From contig CBDBKI010000005.1 in assembly GCA_965206615.1 (NCBI GenBank), forward strand, positions 2,170,001 to 2,234,000: a DNA stretch of 64,000 bases. The letters run 5' to 3'. This document shows, piece by piece, positions 16,598 to 25,912 of this stretch; the first letter of the stretch is position 1; every line of letters starts with the position of its first letter. Position numbers and translations under genes: made by a program. The notes beneath the pieces are model-generated. The model was given only the letters and a program-made list of their open reading frames with translations. It ran no database searches and was not told the origin of the DNA. This DNA comes from VXNE01 sp965206615. Lineage in GTDB: Bacteria; Pseudomonadota; Gammaproteobacteria; Pseudomonadales; Azotimanducaceae.

Positions 16598-17782
16598 GTG
16601 ACAAGGCCAGTCATCGAAGCGCTCGAACAGAACGGCATCACGCGGGTCGCGTTCGGGCGGCTGGGCGACCCGACGGTCATCCCGCTGTGGTTCGGCGAAG
16701 GGGATACCGTCACGCCGGCCTTTATTCGGGACGCCGCCAAAGCCGCGCTCGACGAGGGAGAGACGTTCTACGCGCATACGCGTGGTACGCCCGTCCTGCG
16801 CGACGCCATCAAACGCTACCTCGACGCGCTCTACGGACTCGACATCGACCCGGCACGCATCAGCGTGCCCGGCTCCGCGATGATGGGCGTCACCATCGCG
16901 GCGCAGATGGCGGTCAATCGGGGCGACCGGGCGCTGGTCGTCAGTCCGCACTGGCCGAACATCGAGATCACCTACCGGGTGACGGGCGCCGAAGTCGACG
17001 TCGTACGGCAGCGCGAGTCAGACGACGGCTGGGCGCTCTCGGCGGCGGACATCGTCGACGCCGTGCGGCCCGATACCCGCTCCATCTTCGTCAACTCGCC
17101 GTGCAATCCGACGGGCTGGGTCATGCGACGTGACGATCAGGAGGAGCTGCTCGCCTTCTGCCGCGAGCGGGACATCCTGCTGATCGCCGACGAGGTCTAT
17201 CACCGGACGTTCTTCGACGCCGCGCACGCACCGTCCTTCCTGGAAGTAGCGCGCGATGACGACCCCGTGGTGGTAGTCAACGGCTTCTCCAAGGCCTGGG
17301 CGATGACCGGATGGCGCATTGGCTGGGTGGTGGCGCCGTCGCGTCTCGCCACGGCCTGGGCGGCGATGTCCGAGTGCTTCAACACGGGAGCGACGGTGTT
17401 CGCGCAGGCGGGCGGAGTCGCGGCACTCGACGGTGGCGAGGAGACCGTGGCGCTGCTCCGGGAGCAGTACCGGGGCGGGCGCGCCATCGTCGAGCGTTGC
17501 CTGGCGGGACATCCGCTGATCGACCTGCGCACGCCGGTGGGCGCGTTCTACGCGTTCCCCAGGGTGCGCGGCCTCACGGACAGCCTCGCCTTCGTGCAGG
17601 GCGTCCTCGCGGAGGAGGACGTGGGCCTTGCTCCCGGATACACGTTCGGCCCCGGCAACGAGGCGCACTTCCGGCTCTGCTTCGCCCAGTCTCACGAGCG
17701 GCTCGAGGAGGGGCTGCGACGGGTGTTGCGGTACCTGGAGCGGCATGCGAACGAGCTGGACCGGCTGACACCGTCGCCATGA
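16598..17782 (+). CDS. Class I/II PLP-dependent aminotransferase
   Basis: A 394-residue fold-type I aminotransferase, aspartate-aminotransferase-like. GTG at 16598 is the most likely start; TTG at 16583 is an alternative. Motifs: LWFGEGDTVTPAFIRDAAKAAL, the substrate/PLP segment IFVNSPCNPTGWV, LIADEVYHRTFF and the PLP-lysine region VVNGFSKAWAMTGWRIGWV. The C-terminal arginine lies in FRLCFA. The preceding LLM gene is 25 bp away, so the two may be co-expressed. Amino-acid specificity is unresolved. Confidence 0.9.
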   Translation: MTRPVIEALEQNGITRVAFGRLGDPTVIPLWFGEGDTVTPAFIRDAAKAALDEGETFYAHTRGTPVLRDAIKRYLDALYGLDIDPARISVPGSAMMGVTIAAQMAVNRGDRALVVSPHWPNIEITYRVTGAEVDVVRQRESDDGWALSAADIVDAVRPDTRSIFVNSPCNPTGWVMRRDDQEELLAFCRERDILLIADEVYHRTFFDAAHAPSFLEVARDDDPVVVVNGFSKAWAMTGWRIGWVVAPSRLATAWAAMSECFNTGATVFAQAGGVAALDGGEETVALLREQYRGGRAIVERCLAGHPLIDLRTPVGAFYAFPRVRGLTDSLAFVQGVLAEEDVGLAPGYTFGPGNEAHFRLCFAQSHERLEEGLRRVLRYLERHANELDRLTPSP

Positions 17783-17879
17783 TGACCTCGCGGGAAGGGT
17801 GACCGAGTGGCGGAGGACGCATCGGCGACGCGAATTTCCACCCCGGGGCCGGGGCGCGGACGCGCAGGGAACAGAAGAC

Positions 17880-17957
17880 GTAGGACGGGCTTGTCCCGTC
17901 CCGTCGCCAAGGGCTTGCGCAAGCTCGACATCGGGCGACGACAAGCGTCGCCCCTAC
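17880..17957. repeat. Paired GTAGGGG hairpin element
   Basis: The left hairpin has the shortened end GTAG and stem GACGGG / CCCGTC (17880-17903). The right hairpin has stem GGGCGACG, loop ACAAG, stem CGTCGCCC and CTAC (17933-17957). Just upstream (17832-17874) a third short repeat type shares a GACGCGCAGGGAACAG core with 41060-41102 in the opposite direction. The remaining gap between 17783 and 18129 holds no intact gene. Confidence 0.85.
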
Positions 17958-18129
17958 GACGTCCCGTGCCGAATCAGCCGCCAGGCCCGGCGCGGGCGTC
18001 TTTGCGCCTGGTGTGGCAGGATTTGCGCGTCGAAGTGGCGCAAGCCTGACTACAGCAATCCCTCCTGCCGCTGGTACGTCGGCGCTCCCTGCGTTGCACT
18101 GAGACCCGATCCGGGCGGCAGAGGGGGGC

Positions 18130-18249
18130 ATGGACCTGATCGACACCAACGCAGCGGCCAGCCCTGGGCTCACGGTACTCACCCGCAACCTGCGCCACTT
18201 CGATCCGCTTGGCATAGCGGCGATCGATCCGTTCGAGGAGCTGCCGTGA
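18130..18249 (+). pseudogene. PIN-domain (vapC) C-terminal remnant
   Basis: An ATG-initiated 39-codon frame encodes MDLIDTNAAASPGLTVLT followed by RNLRHFDPLGIAAIDPFEEL. This is the last third of a VapC toxin, where intact proteins read roughly MDLIDxxIAAxAxxxGLTVxTRNxRHF. Residues between IDT and GLTV are shortened and the N-terminal catalytic half is absent. No antitoxin gene remains nearby. It is the third PIN-related locus within 8 kb. Confidence 0.7.
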
Positions 18250-18324
18250 GGGTGGCATGACCGCCTTGGCCGGCGTTCCCCTCGGCGCTATGCTCCGGCG
18301 CTCCTGTCTTGCGGAGCACCCCCG

Positions 18325-18984
18325 ATGAACGGAAGCCCCCTTGCGGCCTTGGCCGCACTCCTGGTCGCTGCTTCCTCCGGAGCGGCCGAGATCGCACTGG
18401 ACGACCTGTCCGCACTCGAGTTCCGCAACGTCGAGGGCAGGGTGACCACCTTCGAGGGCCATCCGGCGCTGCAGGTCCTCGGGCCGATGACGCGCGCGGA
18501 GGACAAGCTGGTGATCCTGGGTGCGCAGCTCGGGAACGGAACGATCGAGGTGGAGTTGGCGGGTGGCGTACAGGACGGTGCCGTCGCCCAGGCACGCGGA
18601 TTTGTCGGCGTCGCCTTCCATGTGCAGGCAGGTGGAGAGAAGTTCGAGGCGTTCTACCTGCGGCCGACGAACGGGCGGGCGGATGACCAGCAGCGCCGCA
18701 ACCACTCGAGCCAGTATTTCTCGTTCCCCGACCATCCCTGGCACAGGCTGCGCGCGGAGACGCCCGGCAAGTACGAGGCCTACGTCGACCTGGTGCCGGA
18801 CACGTGGACGAGCGTGAAGATCACGGTGGACGGCGATCAGGCGCGGCTGTACGTGCATGGCAACGAACAACCGACGCTCATCGTCAACGACCTGAAGCTG
18901 CCGGAGGCGTCGGGGAGCGTGGGGCTGTGGGTGGGGCCGGGGACACGTGCGCACTTTCGCAATCTGCGGGTCAGCGCGCAGTGA
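18325..18984 (+). CDS. Secreted concanavalin-A-like (LamG/DUF1080-type) domain protein
   Basis: A 219-residue protein with a short signal peptide (MNGSPLAALAALLVAASSGAAE) and one jelly-roll domain. Segments such as GTIEVELAGG, GFVGVAFHVQAGGEKFEAFYLRPTNGR, WTSVKITVDGDQARLYVHG and GSVGLWVGPGTRAHFRNLRV match LamG/3-keto-disaccharide hydrolase-type sugar-binding folds. It probably acts outside the cytoplasm on glycans, as a lectin or lyase-like enzyme. No catalytic residues can be assigned with confidence. Confidence 0.8.
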   Translation: MNGSPLAALAALLVAASSGAAEIALDDLSALEFRNVEGRVTTFEGHPALQVLGPMTRAEDKLVILGAQLGNGTIEVELAGGVQDGAVAQARGFVGVAFHVQAGGEKFEAFYLRPTNGRADDQQRRNHSSQYFSFPDHPWHRLRAETPGKYEAYVDLVPDTWTSVKITVDGDQARLYVHGNEQPTLIVNDLKLPEASGSVGLWVGPGTRAHFRNLRVSAQ

Positions 18985-19094
18985 CGGGTTTTGGAACCGG
19001 GCCGTCAGGTAGCTGCCGGGGCGTCGCGTGATGCGTGAGCGGACCTTCGGCCGTCGCGTCGCCGATGGATCGAGGGCGCGCCGGGGAGCCCGCC

Positions 19095-22000
19095 ATGCGC
19101 GTTCTTTCCATCGACCTTGAGGTCGATCGGCGGACGGCGCGGATCCACGCCTTCGCCGCGATACGTGACGATGGCGAGGCGCTGACTCGCAGGGGCGTTC
19201 GGCAGGCCGAACTGCCGGATGCGCTGGCGGAACTGGATGCATTCGCCGCCGATGCGCAGTGCCTGCTCGGCCACAACCTGATCGACTTCGACATCCCGCA
19301 CCTGAGCGCAGCCGCACCGGAACTGGGGCTATTGCGGCTGGCGCGGCTGGATACGCTGCGGCTCAGTCCCCTGGCGTTTCCCGCGAATCCGTACCATCAC
19401 CTCGTGAAGCACTACCAGGACGGAGGGCTGGTCCGCGGTCAGCGAAACGATCCCCGGCTGGACGCCGAAACGGCGCTCCAGCTCTTTTCCGACGAGCGGG
19501 CTGCGCTGCGCGGGTCCGATCACGATCTGCTGCTCGCGTGGCACTGGTTGACTACCGCATCGGCGGGCAGCGAGGGTTTCGACGAGTTCTTCGGCGATCT
19601 GCGTGGGCGCGGCCGTCCGGCGGATGTCGAGGCGCGGGGCGCCATCTCGAACTACCTGGCCGGGCGGTCGTGCGAGAACGGGACGGATGCGCGTATGGGC
19701 GGGGATGCAGAGGGCTGGCCGTTCGCGTATGCCCTGGCATGGCTGTCGGTCGCCGGGGGTAACTCCGTGATGCCGCCGTGGGTCCGTCATCAGTTTCCGG
19801 CGGCCGGGCGGTTGGTGCGTCGACTTCGGAACACGCCCTGCGCCGATCCGGGTTGCGCCTGGTGTCGGGAGCGCCACGATGCGGCACGGGAGCTCAGGCG
19901 TTGGTTCGGCTACGACAGCTTTCGGCCGCAGCCTGTCACCGAGGACGGTGAGCCCATGCAGCGGGAGATCGTCAAGGCGGCGATGGCCGGCCAACCGGTG
20001 CTCGGCATTCTTCCCACCGGGGCCGGCAAGTCGTTGTGCTACCAGATCCCGGCGTTGTCCGGGTACGACAAGACCGGCGCCCTGACGGTCGTGATCTCCC
20101 CGCTCGTGGCGCTGATGGCCGACCAGGTCGCCGGCCTGGAGGCGCGCGGAATCGGATCCTGTGTCACGGTCAACGGGATGCTCTCCATGCCGGAGCGCAC
20201 CGAAGCCCTCGACCGGATCCGGCTCGGCGACGCGGCCATCCTGCTGACGTCCCCCGAGCAACTGCGCAATCGGTCGGTGCGAAACGCCCTCGCGCAACGG
20301 GAGATCGGGGCCTGGGTGCTGGACGAGGCCCATTGCATCTCACGGTGGGGGCACGACTTCCGCCCGGATTACCGCTACATCGGTCGTTTCATCCGCGAAT
20401 CCGCAGGAGAGATCGTGGCGCCGGTCATGTGCCTGACCGCCACCGCCAAGCTCGATGTGATCCGGGACATCTGCGACTACTTCCGGAAGCACCTGGGCAT
20501 CGAATTCACCGCCTTCAACGGCGGCGCCCGCCGGGAGAACCTTGACTTCGTGGTGGCCGCGACCGAGTCGGCGCACAAGTTTTCGGACATCCATGGATTC
20601 CTGGTCAACGATCTGCCGCCGGAGCGTCCGGGTGGCGCAATCGTCTATTGCGCGACGCGCAGGACGTGCGAAGACGTGGCCGAGTACCTGAACCGCAAGG
20701 GGATCGATGCGGCGTACTTCCATGCGGGCCTCGCGCCGGAAAGCAAGAAGGACACGCAACGCCGCTTCATTGCAGGTGAACTCCGCGTGATTGCCGCGAC
20801 CAATGCCTTTGGCATGGGCATCGACAAGCCGGACGTGCGCCTCGTCATCCATGCGGACATTCCAGGGTCTCTCGAGAACTACTTGCAGGAAGCCGGGCGC
20901 GCCGGCCGGGACCGGGAGTCCGCCCGCTGCGTGCTGCTCTACACCCCTGAGGACGTCGAGCGGCAATTCGGCATGTCGGCGCGGTCCCGCCTCACCCGGC
21001 GGGAGATACACGGCGTCCTGCGGGCGTTGCGGAATCTGGACCGCAAGGGGCGGCTGGGTGGCGAGGTGATCGCGACACCGGGGGAGATTCTGCTGGAAGA
21101 CGACGAACAGGCCTTCGAGCGGGATGCCGCGACGGACGACACCCGGGTCAAGACCGGCATCGCCTGGCTGGAGGACGCGGCGCTACTGACGCGAGAAGAG
21201 AACAGGGTGCAGATGTTTCCTTCCTCCCTGCTGGTGGACTCGGAGCAGGCAGCGGAGCGCCGCCTTGCCGCGCACCGGCAGCTGACCCCCGAGCGGCGCC
21301 GCGAGCTGTTGCGCGTGGTGCGGGCCCTGATCGAGGCGGATCCGGACGAGGGCGTCTCCACGGACGAGTTGATGGGCGCGACGGGGCTCACGTCGGAGGG
21401 CGTTCAGCATGCGATGCATGATCTGGAGCACCTGGGCCTGGCCAGGGACGACACCGCGTTGACGGCGTTCGTGCATGCCGGCGTCGCGCATCCATCGATG
21501 CAGCGGCTCCACGAGGCTCGGGACCTGGAAGTCGCCCTCATCGGGCACATGCGCGAAGCCGCGCCGGATCTCGACAGGGGAGCCTCCTCGATCCTGCATC
21601 GCCGGGTCGCCGCCCAGACGCTCAAGGACGCGGGTGTGCCCCATGCGCTGCCCGACAGGCTGTTGCGCATTCTGCGCAGCATTTCCGAGGACGGCAGGGG
21701 AGACCCCCGGGCACAGGAGGGGTCGGGCGGCAGCATCGACTTGCGCAACGTAGGAGCGGAAGCCGTGGCCGTGACCCTGCGGCGCGGCTGGAACGCCCTG
21801 GAGCAGACGGCCGAGATCCGCCGCAACGCCGCAGGTGTTCTCCTCGAGCACCTCCTGTCCCGATTGCCGGACGGTCTCCGTGGCACGGACCTGCTGGTCG
21901 AAACCAGCCTGGGCGACCTGAGGGGGGCGCTGGCCGGCGACCTGGCGTTGGGTGCCCAGGAACGCAATGTCCCGAAACTGGTGATCCGGGCGTTGTTGTG

Positions 22001-24263
22001 GCTCCACGAGCAGGAAGTGATCCGGCTGAACAAGGGCCTCGCCGTGTTTCGGCCGGCGATGACGATTCGTCTCGCGCAACCGGGCGGAGCGTCGGCGCGG
22101 CGCGGGTTCGCGAGGGCGGACTTCGAGCCGCTGGCGTTGCACTACCGGGAACAGGTCCTGCAGATCCACGTGATGGCGGAGTTCGCTGCGCGCGGGCTCG
22201 CGGCGATGGCGGACGCCGTTCGCATGTCGATGGACTATTTCAGTCTCGAGCGCCAGGCATTCCTGGAGCGCTGGCTGCCGCAGGTCGACACGGTGCGTCA
22301 GACGACCCCGGAAACCTGGCGGGCCATCGTGGAAACGTTGAGCCCGGCGCAGCGGCGCATCGTCGTGGATGACCGGGAGCAGACCAACGTCCTGGTCCTG
22401 GCTGGCCCCGGTTCGGGCAAGACCCGCGTCCTGGTGCACCGCATCGCGTACCTGGTGCGGGTGCGGCGGGAGGACCCGCGTGGCGTGCTGGCGCTCGCGT
22501 ACAACCGTCACGCCGCCGTCGAGATCCGGCGCCGCCTCGTGGATCTGGTTGGCGACGACGCGCGGCGCATCACGGTGCTCACCTGTCACGCCCTCGCGAT
22601 GCGACTCGTGGGCGCGAGTTTCGCGGCGGCGGCCGGAGCCGAGGCGTCGCCGTCGCAAGACGTCTTTGCCGAGGTGCTGCGCGAGGCCGTGTCGCTGCTG
22701 CGGGGGGAGGGGTTGCCGGCGGACGAGGCGGATGTGCAGCGGGAACGGCTGCTCGCCGGATTCCGCTGGATACTGGTGGACGAATATCAGGACATCGATC
22801 GCGACCAGTACGAGCTGATTTCCGCCTTGGCGGGGCGCCGGCTCGAGGACGAGGACAGCAAGCTCAGCCTGTTTGCCGTCGGCGACGACGATCAGAACAT
22901 TTACGGCTTTGCGGGTGCGTCGGTGGAGTTCATCCGTCGCTTCGCGAACGACTACGTCGCCCGGCCGAGCTGGCTCGTCGAGAATTATCGCTCGACCGGC
23001 TGCATCATCGACGCCGCCAACGCCTTCATCGCCCCCGCCCGACACCGGATGAAGTCCGAGCACCCCATCTGCATCGACGGGGAACGGGCCGGGGACCGGC
23101 CAGGAGGCGATTGGGAGGCGGTCGATCCGGTGGGTCGCGGTCGCGTGCAGTTGCTGCCGGCCGGAGACGACGAGGCGACCCAGGCGGTGGCCGTGCTCGC
23201 GGAGTTCCGGCGGCTGGCGGCCCTGACGGTGGACCCCGAGCATTGGAGCTGGCGCCGTTGTGCCGTGATCGCGCGGCACTGGGTCACCCTCGACCCGGTC
23301 CGGAGCCTGTGCGAGAAGGAAGGCATTCCGGTGCAGATTGCCGGCGAAGACCCCAGCTACTTTTGGCGTCTGCGTGAGACGCAACGGCTGCTCGCCTCGT
23401 TGGAGCAAGTCCCGGAGGGCCTCGTGGACGCCGGGCGGCTCGAAGCCTGGGTGGGCGGCACGCCCGACAACGAATGGTCGCGGATCCTGGGCGAGGCCAT
23501 CTCGGACTTCCGTCTCGAGACCGGTGATGCCGAGACGTCGGTAGAGGGCTTCAGGGAATGGCTGGCGGAGTGGGGGAGAGAGTTGCGGCGGCGTCAGACC
23601 GGACTGCTGCTGCTGACCGCGCACCGCGCAAAGGGCATGGAATTCGATCATGTCATCGTGCTCGACGGCGATTGGCGGAGTTCCGGCCGGGGCGAAGACC
23701 CGGATGCCTGGAGGCGGCTCTTCTATGTCGCGATGACCCGGGCGCGCAAGACGCTCGCGTTGGCACGTTTTGCCCGGCCCGCGGGCGCGGCCGGCCGGGG
23801 CGTTCCGGAGCTGCGGGATCGGCCGGCAATGGTGCCGATCCGGGAACTCGAGGGTAGCCGGGCGGTGCTGAGTCGCCGCATCAGCGTCCTGCGGAAGCCC
23901 CCTGCGGAGGTGTTTCGCCGCCGGCAGGCGCTGTCGCTCAGGGACGTGGACCTGAGCTTCGCGGGTCGACTGCCGTCGTCCAACCGGATACATGACGACA
24001 TGCGGCGCCTGGGACCCGGTGACGCACTTTCGGTTCGTACCGACAGCACACCGTGGACAATCACCACACCCGAAGGACGCACGGTGGGCCGTCTGTCCAG
24101 GCGGTACGAGCCGCTCGGCCATGTACGGGAGGCACGGGTGCGCGCCATGGTCCACTGGAGTCGGGCCGCCAGCGAACCGGAGTACCGCGACGGACTGCGC
24201 TGCGATGCTTGGGAGGTGGTCGTTCCGGAACTCGTATTCGAGGGGCCGGGAGGCTCGGCGTGA
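19095..24263 (+). CDS. Exonuclease-RecQ-UvrD fusion helicase
   Basis: A 1,722-residue DNA-repair machine with two complete helicase engines. Residues 1-160 look like a DEDD 3'-5' exonuclease (RVLSIDLEVD, LLGHNLIDFDIPHL, LDAETALQLF). A CADPGCAWC metal-binding knot at about 255 precedes a RecQ SF2 core: FRPQ, Walker A LPTGAGKS (~305), VLDEAHCISRWGHDFRP (~407), AFGMGIDKP (~573) and QEAGRAGRDRE (~598). A winged-helix region follows. From about 1080 comes a UvrD-type SF1 core: AGPGSGKTR (~1102), ILVDEYQDIDRDQ (~1228), VGDDDQNIYGFAG (~1262), LTAHRAKGMEFDHVIVLDGDW (~1508) and FYVAMTRARK (~1540). The ATG at 19095 has GGGGAG 6 nt upstream; a GTG at 19035 would add 20 residues. It overlaps the adenine deaminase gene by one base. 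Confidence 0.9.
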   Translation: MRVLSIDLEVDRRTARIHAFAAIRDDGEALTRRGVRQAELPDALAELDAFAADAQCLLGHNLIDFDIPHLSAAAPELGLLRLARLDTLRLSPLAFPANPYHHLVKHYQDGGLVRGQRNDPRLDAETALQLFSDERAALRGSDHDLLLAWHWLTTASAGSEGFDEFFGDLRGRGRPADVEARGAISNYLAGRSCENGTDARMGGDAEGWPFAYALAWLSVAGGNSVMPPWVRHQFPAAGRLVRRLRNTPCADPGCAWCRERHDAARELRRWFGYDSFRPQPVTEDGEPMQREIVKAAMAGQPVLGILPTGAGKSLCYQIPALSGYDKTGALTVVISPLVALMADQVAGLEARGIGSCVTVNGMLSMPERTEALDRIRLGDAAILLTSPEQLRNRSVRNALAQREIGAWVLDEAHCISRWGHDFRPDYRYIGRFIRESAGEIVAPVMCLTATAKLDVIRDICDYFRKHLGIEFTAFNGGARRENLDFVVAATESAHKFSDIHGFLVNDLPPERPGGAIVYCATRRTCEDVAEYLNRKGIDAAYFHAGLAPESKKDTQRRFIAGELRVIAATNAFGMGIDKPDVRLVIHADIPGSLENYLQEAGRAGRDRESARCVLLYTPEDVERQFGMSARSRLTRREIHGVLRALRNLDRKGRLGGEVIATPGEILLEDDEQAFERDAATDDTRVKTGIAWLEDAALLTREENRVQMFPSSLLVDSEQAAERRLAAHRQLTPERRRELLRVVRALIEADPDEGVSTDELMGATGLTSEGVQHAMHDLEHLGLARDDTALTAFVHAGVAHPSMQRLHEARDLEVALIGHMREAAPDLDRGASSILHRRVAAQTLKDAGVPHALPDRLLRILRSISEDGRGDPRAQEGSGGSIDLRNVGAEAVAVTLRRGWNALEQTAEIRRNAAGVLLEHLLSRLPDGLRGTDLLVETSLGDLRGALAGDLALGAQERNVPKLVIRALLWLHEQEVIRLNKGLAVFRPAMTIRLAQPGGASARRGFARADFEPLALHYREQVLQIHVMAEFAARGLAAMADAVRMSMDYFSLERQAFLERWLPQVDTVRQTTPETWRAIVETLSPAQRRIVVDDREQTNVLVLAGPGSGKTRVLVHRIAYLVRVRREDPRGVLALAYNRHAAVEIRRRLVDLVGDDARRITVLTCHALAMRLVGASFAAAAGAEASPSQDVFAEVLREAVSLLRGEGLPADEADVQRERLLAGFRWILVDEYQDIDRDQYELISALAGRRLEDEDSKLSLFAVGDDDQNIYGFAGASVEFIRRFANDYVARPSWLVENYRSTGCIIDAANAFIAPARHRMKSEHPICIDGERAGDRPGGDWEAVDPVGRGRVQLLPAGDDEATQAVAVLAEFRRLAALTVDPEHWSWRRCAVIARHWVTLDPVRSLCEKEGIPVQIAGEDPSYFWRLRETQRLLASLEQVPEGLVDAGRLEAWVGGTPDNEWSRILGEAISDFRLETGDAETSVEGFREWLAEWGRELRRRQTGLLLLTAHRAKGMEFDHVIVLDGDWRSSGRGEDPDAWRRLFYVAMTRARKTLALARFARPAGAAGRGVPELRDRPAMVPIRELEGSRAVLSRRISVLRKPPAEVFRRRQALSLRDVDLSFAGRLPSSNRIHDDMRRLGPGDALSVRTDSTPWTITTPEGRTVGRLSRRYEPLGHVREARVRAMVHWSRAASEPEYRDGLRCDAWEVVVPELVFEGPGGSA

Positions 24264-25282
24264 TGGGAATCCCCGCCCTCGTCGCGGCGCTCCCGAAGGC
24301 CGAGTTGCACCTCCACATCGAGGGCACGCTCGAGCCGGAGCTGGCCTTCGCGCTCGCCGAACGCAACGGCGTAAAACTGCCCTACGCCTCCGTCGAGGCC
24401 CTGCGCGCCGCGTACCGCTTCGCGAACCTGCAGGACTTCCTCGACGTCTACTACACGGGGGCGAGCGTGCTGATCGAGCAGCGCGACTTCCGCGACCTGA
24501 CCTGGGCCTATCTGGTCCGCGCGCATGCCGACAACGTACGGCACGCCGAGATTTTCTTCGATCCGCAGACGCATACCGCGCGCGGCGTGCCTTTCGAGGC
24601 CGTGGTGGTAGGCATCTGTGAAGCCCTGCAGCAGGCGCGCGCCGAGTTCGGACTCAGTTCGCGGCTGATCCTGTGTTTCCTGCGGCACCTCGATGAAGCG
24701 GCGGCCCAGGAGACCCTCGACGCCGCCATGCCCTACCGCGACCGGATCGTCGGGGTGGGGCTGGATTCCTCCGAACGGGGCCATCCGCCACGCAAGTTCG
24801 CCAGAGTATTTGGCCGTGCACGCGAGGCGGGCTTCGTCGCTGTCGCCCACGCCGGTGAAGAGGGACCGGCGGAGTACGTGCGCGAGGCCCTGGACGTGCT
24901 CCGCGTCGTTCGCATCGACCACGGCAACAGGGCGCTGGACGATCCCGATCTGGTGGCCGACCTGGTGGCCCGCCGCATACCGCTGACGGTGTGCCCATTG
25001 AGCAACGTGCGGCTCTGCGTGGTGGACGACATGGCGCGGCACCCGCTCGGGCGCATGCTGGAGCACGGCCTCTTCGTCACCGTGAATTCGGACGATCCCG
25101 CTTTTTTCGGGGGCTACATCAACGATAATTACGTCGCGGTGGCCCGGGCGCTGCACCTGAGTGCCGCCGACCTGGTGCGGCTCGCGCGCAACTCGTTCGA
25201 AGCCTCGTTGCTCGAAGACCGGGACAAGGGGAAGCTGATCGAGGAACTCGACGCCGCTGCCGCGAGTGCGCCGCGGATCTGA
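24263..25282 (+). CDS. Adenine/adenosine deaminase (Add family)
   Basis: A 339-residue amidohydrolase of the adenosine/adenine deaminase family, converting adenine to hypoxanthine or adenosine to inosine. Zinc and catalytic residues: AELHLHIEGTLEP (HxH), VAHAGEEG (His-Gly-Glu) and VTVNSDDPAFFGGYINDNY (Ser-Asp-Asp). The GGYINDNY tail and FANLQDFLDVYY favour adenine deaminase over adenosine deaminase. The ATG shares a base with the helicase stop (TGATG), a layout that enforces co-translation. Confidence 0.88.
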   Translation: MGIPALVAALPKAELHLHIEGTLEPELAFALAERNGVKLPYASVEALRAAYRFANLQDFLDVYYTGASVLIEQRDFRDLTWAYLVRAHADNVRHAEIFFDPQTHTARGVPFEAVVVGICEALQQARAEFGLSSRLILCFLRHLDEAAAQETLDAAMPYRDRIVGVGLDSSERGHPPRKFARVFGRAREAGFVAVAHAGEEGPAEYVREALDVLRVVRIDHGNRALDDPDLVADLVARRIPLTVCPLSNVRLCVVDDMARHPLGRMLEHGLFVTVNSDDPAFFGGYINDNYVAVARALHLSAADLVRLARNSFEASLLEDRDKGKLIEELDAAAASAPRI

Positions 25283-25306
25283 CGCCTGCCGCGGAGCCAA
25301 CGTCGC

Positions 25307-25912
25307 ATGAGCATTCTGTACCGGTCCGCCTTCGATCTGGCGGAGCGGGGCGCGAAGGTGGATCGGGACAGAACGCCGGACATCGATTTCGACGAAAACC
25401 TCAGCGTCTACCTGCAGCTCATGTACTCCCACATGAGCGAGGACACTCCCGCGAGTGTGCGGCGGAGCATGACGGAAATGCTGCGTCCGCTGCCTCGTGA
25501 CGATGAGATCGTGGCCTCGATGGGCAGTTCGCTGACGCGCTGGCTGGCCGTGCACGAACGGCGGCTGCAGCTGCAGCGCAAGTGGAGCGAGTTCTTCGAG
25601 GACTACGATGTGCTGCTCGCGCCCGTCGCGCCCCTGCCGGCGTTCGAGCACAACCGGGCGCCGATGGGGAAGAGAACGTGGACGGTCAACGGAACGGAAC
25701 GTTCCATGATGTTCGACGTCATGTTCTGGGCGGGTTTCTCGCTGGTGACCTACCTGCCGGCTTCCGTGGCCCCTGCGGGCCGCACCCGGGACAATCTGCC
25801 GGTCGGCGTGCAGATCGTGGGTCCGTACCTCGAGGACGAAACGCCGCTGGCCGTGGCGGGGATGCTCGAGCGGCATCACGCAGCCTTCGAAGCCCCGCCG
25901 GACTATGCGTAG
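25307..25912 (+). pseudogene. Amidase-family C-terminal fragment
   Basis: A 201-residue frame matching only the C-terminal part of amidase-signature enzymes: YLQLMYSHMSEDTP, FFEDYDVLLAPVAPLPAFEHN and NLPVGVQIVGPYLEDETPLAVAGMLE. The usual length is about 470-500, and the Ser-cisSer-Lys catalytic core is absent. The deletion junction lies in the 24 bp after the adenine deaminase stop. The intact amidase at 48683-50089 is a different copy. Its TAG stop lies in the first bases of a GTAGGGG hairpin. Possibly still translated, but not as an amidase. Confidence 0.75.

Noticed and set aside
21183..24155. 990-codon minus-strand frame opposite the helicase
   Set aside because: Product is arginine/histidine-rich without domains, while the plus strand encodes clear helicase motifs.
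19095..25282. RADAR-type defence system (ATPase plus adenosine deaminase)
   Set aside because: The deaminase is a standard ~340-residue adenine deaminase without the long RdrB regions, and the motor is a RecQ/UvrD fusion, not an RdrA-type AAA ATPase.
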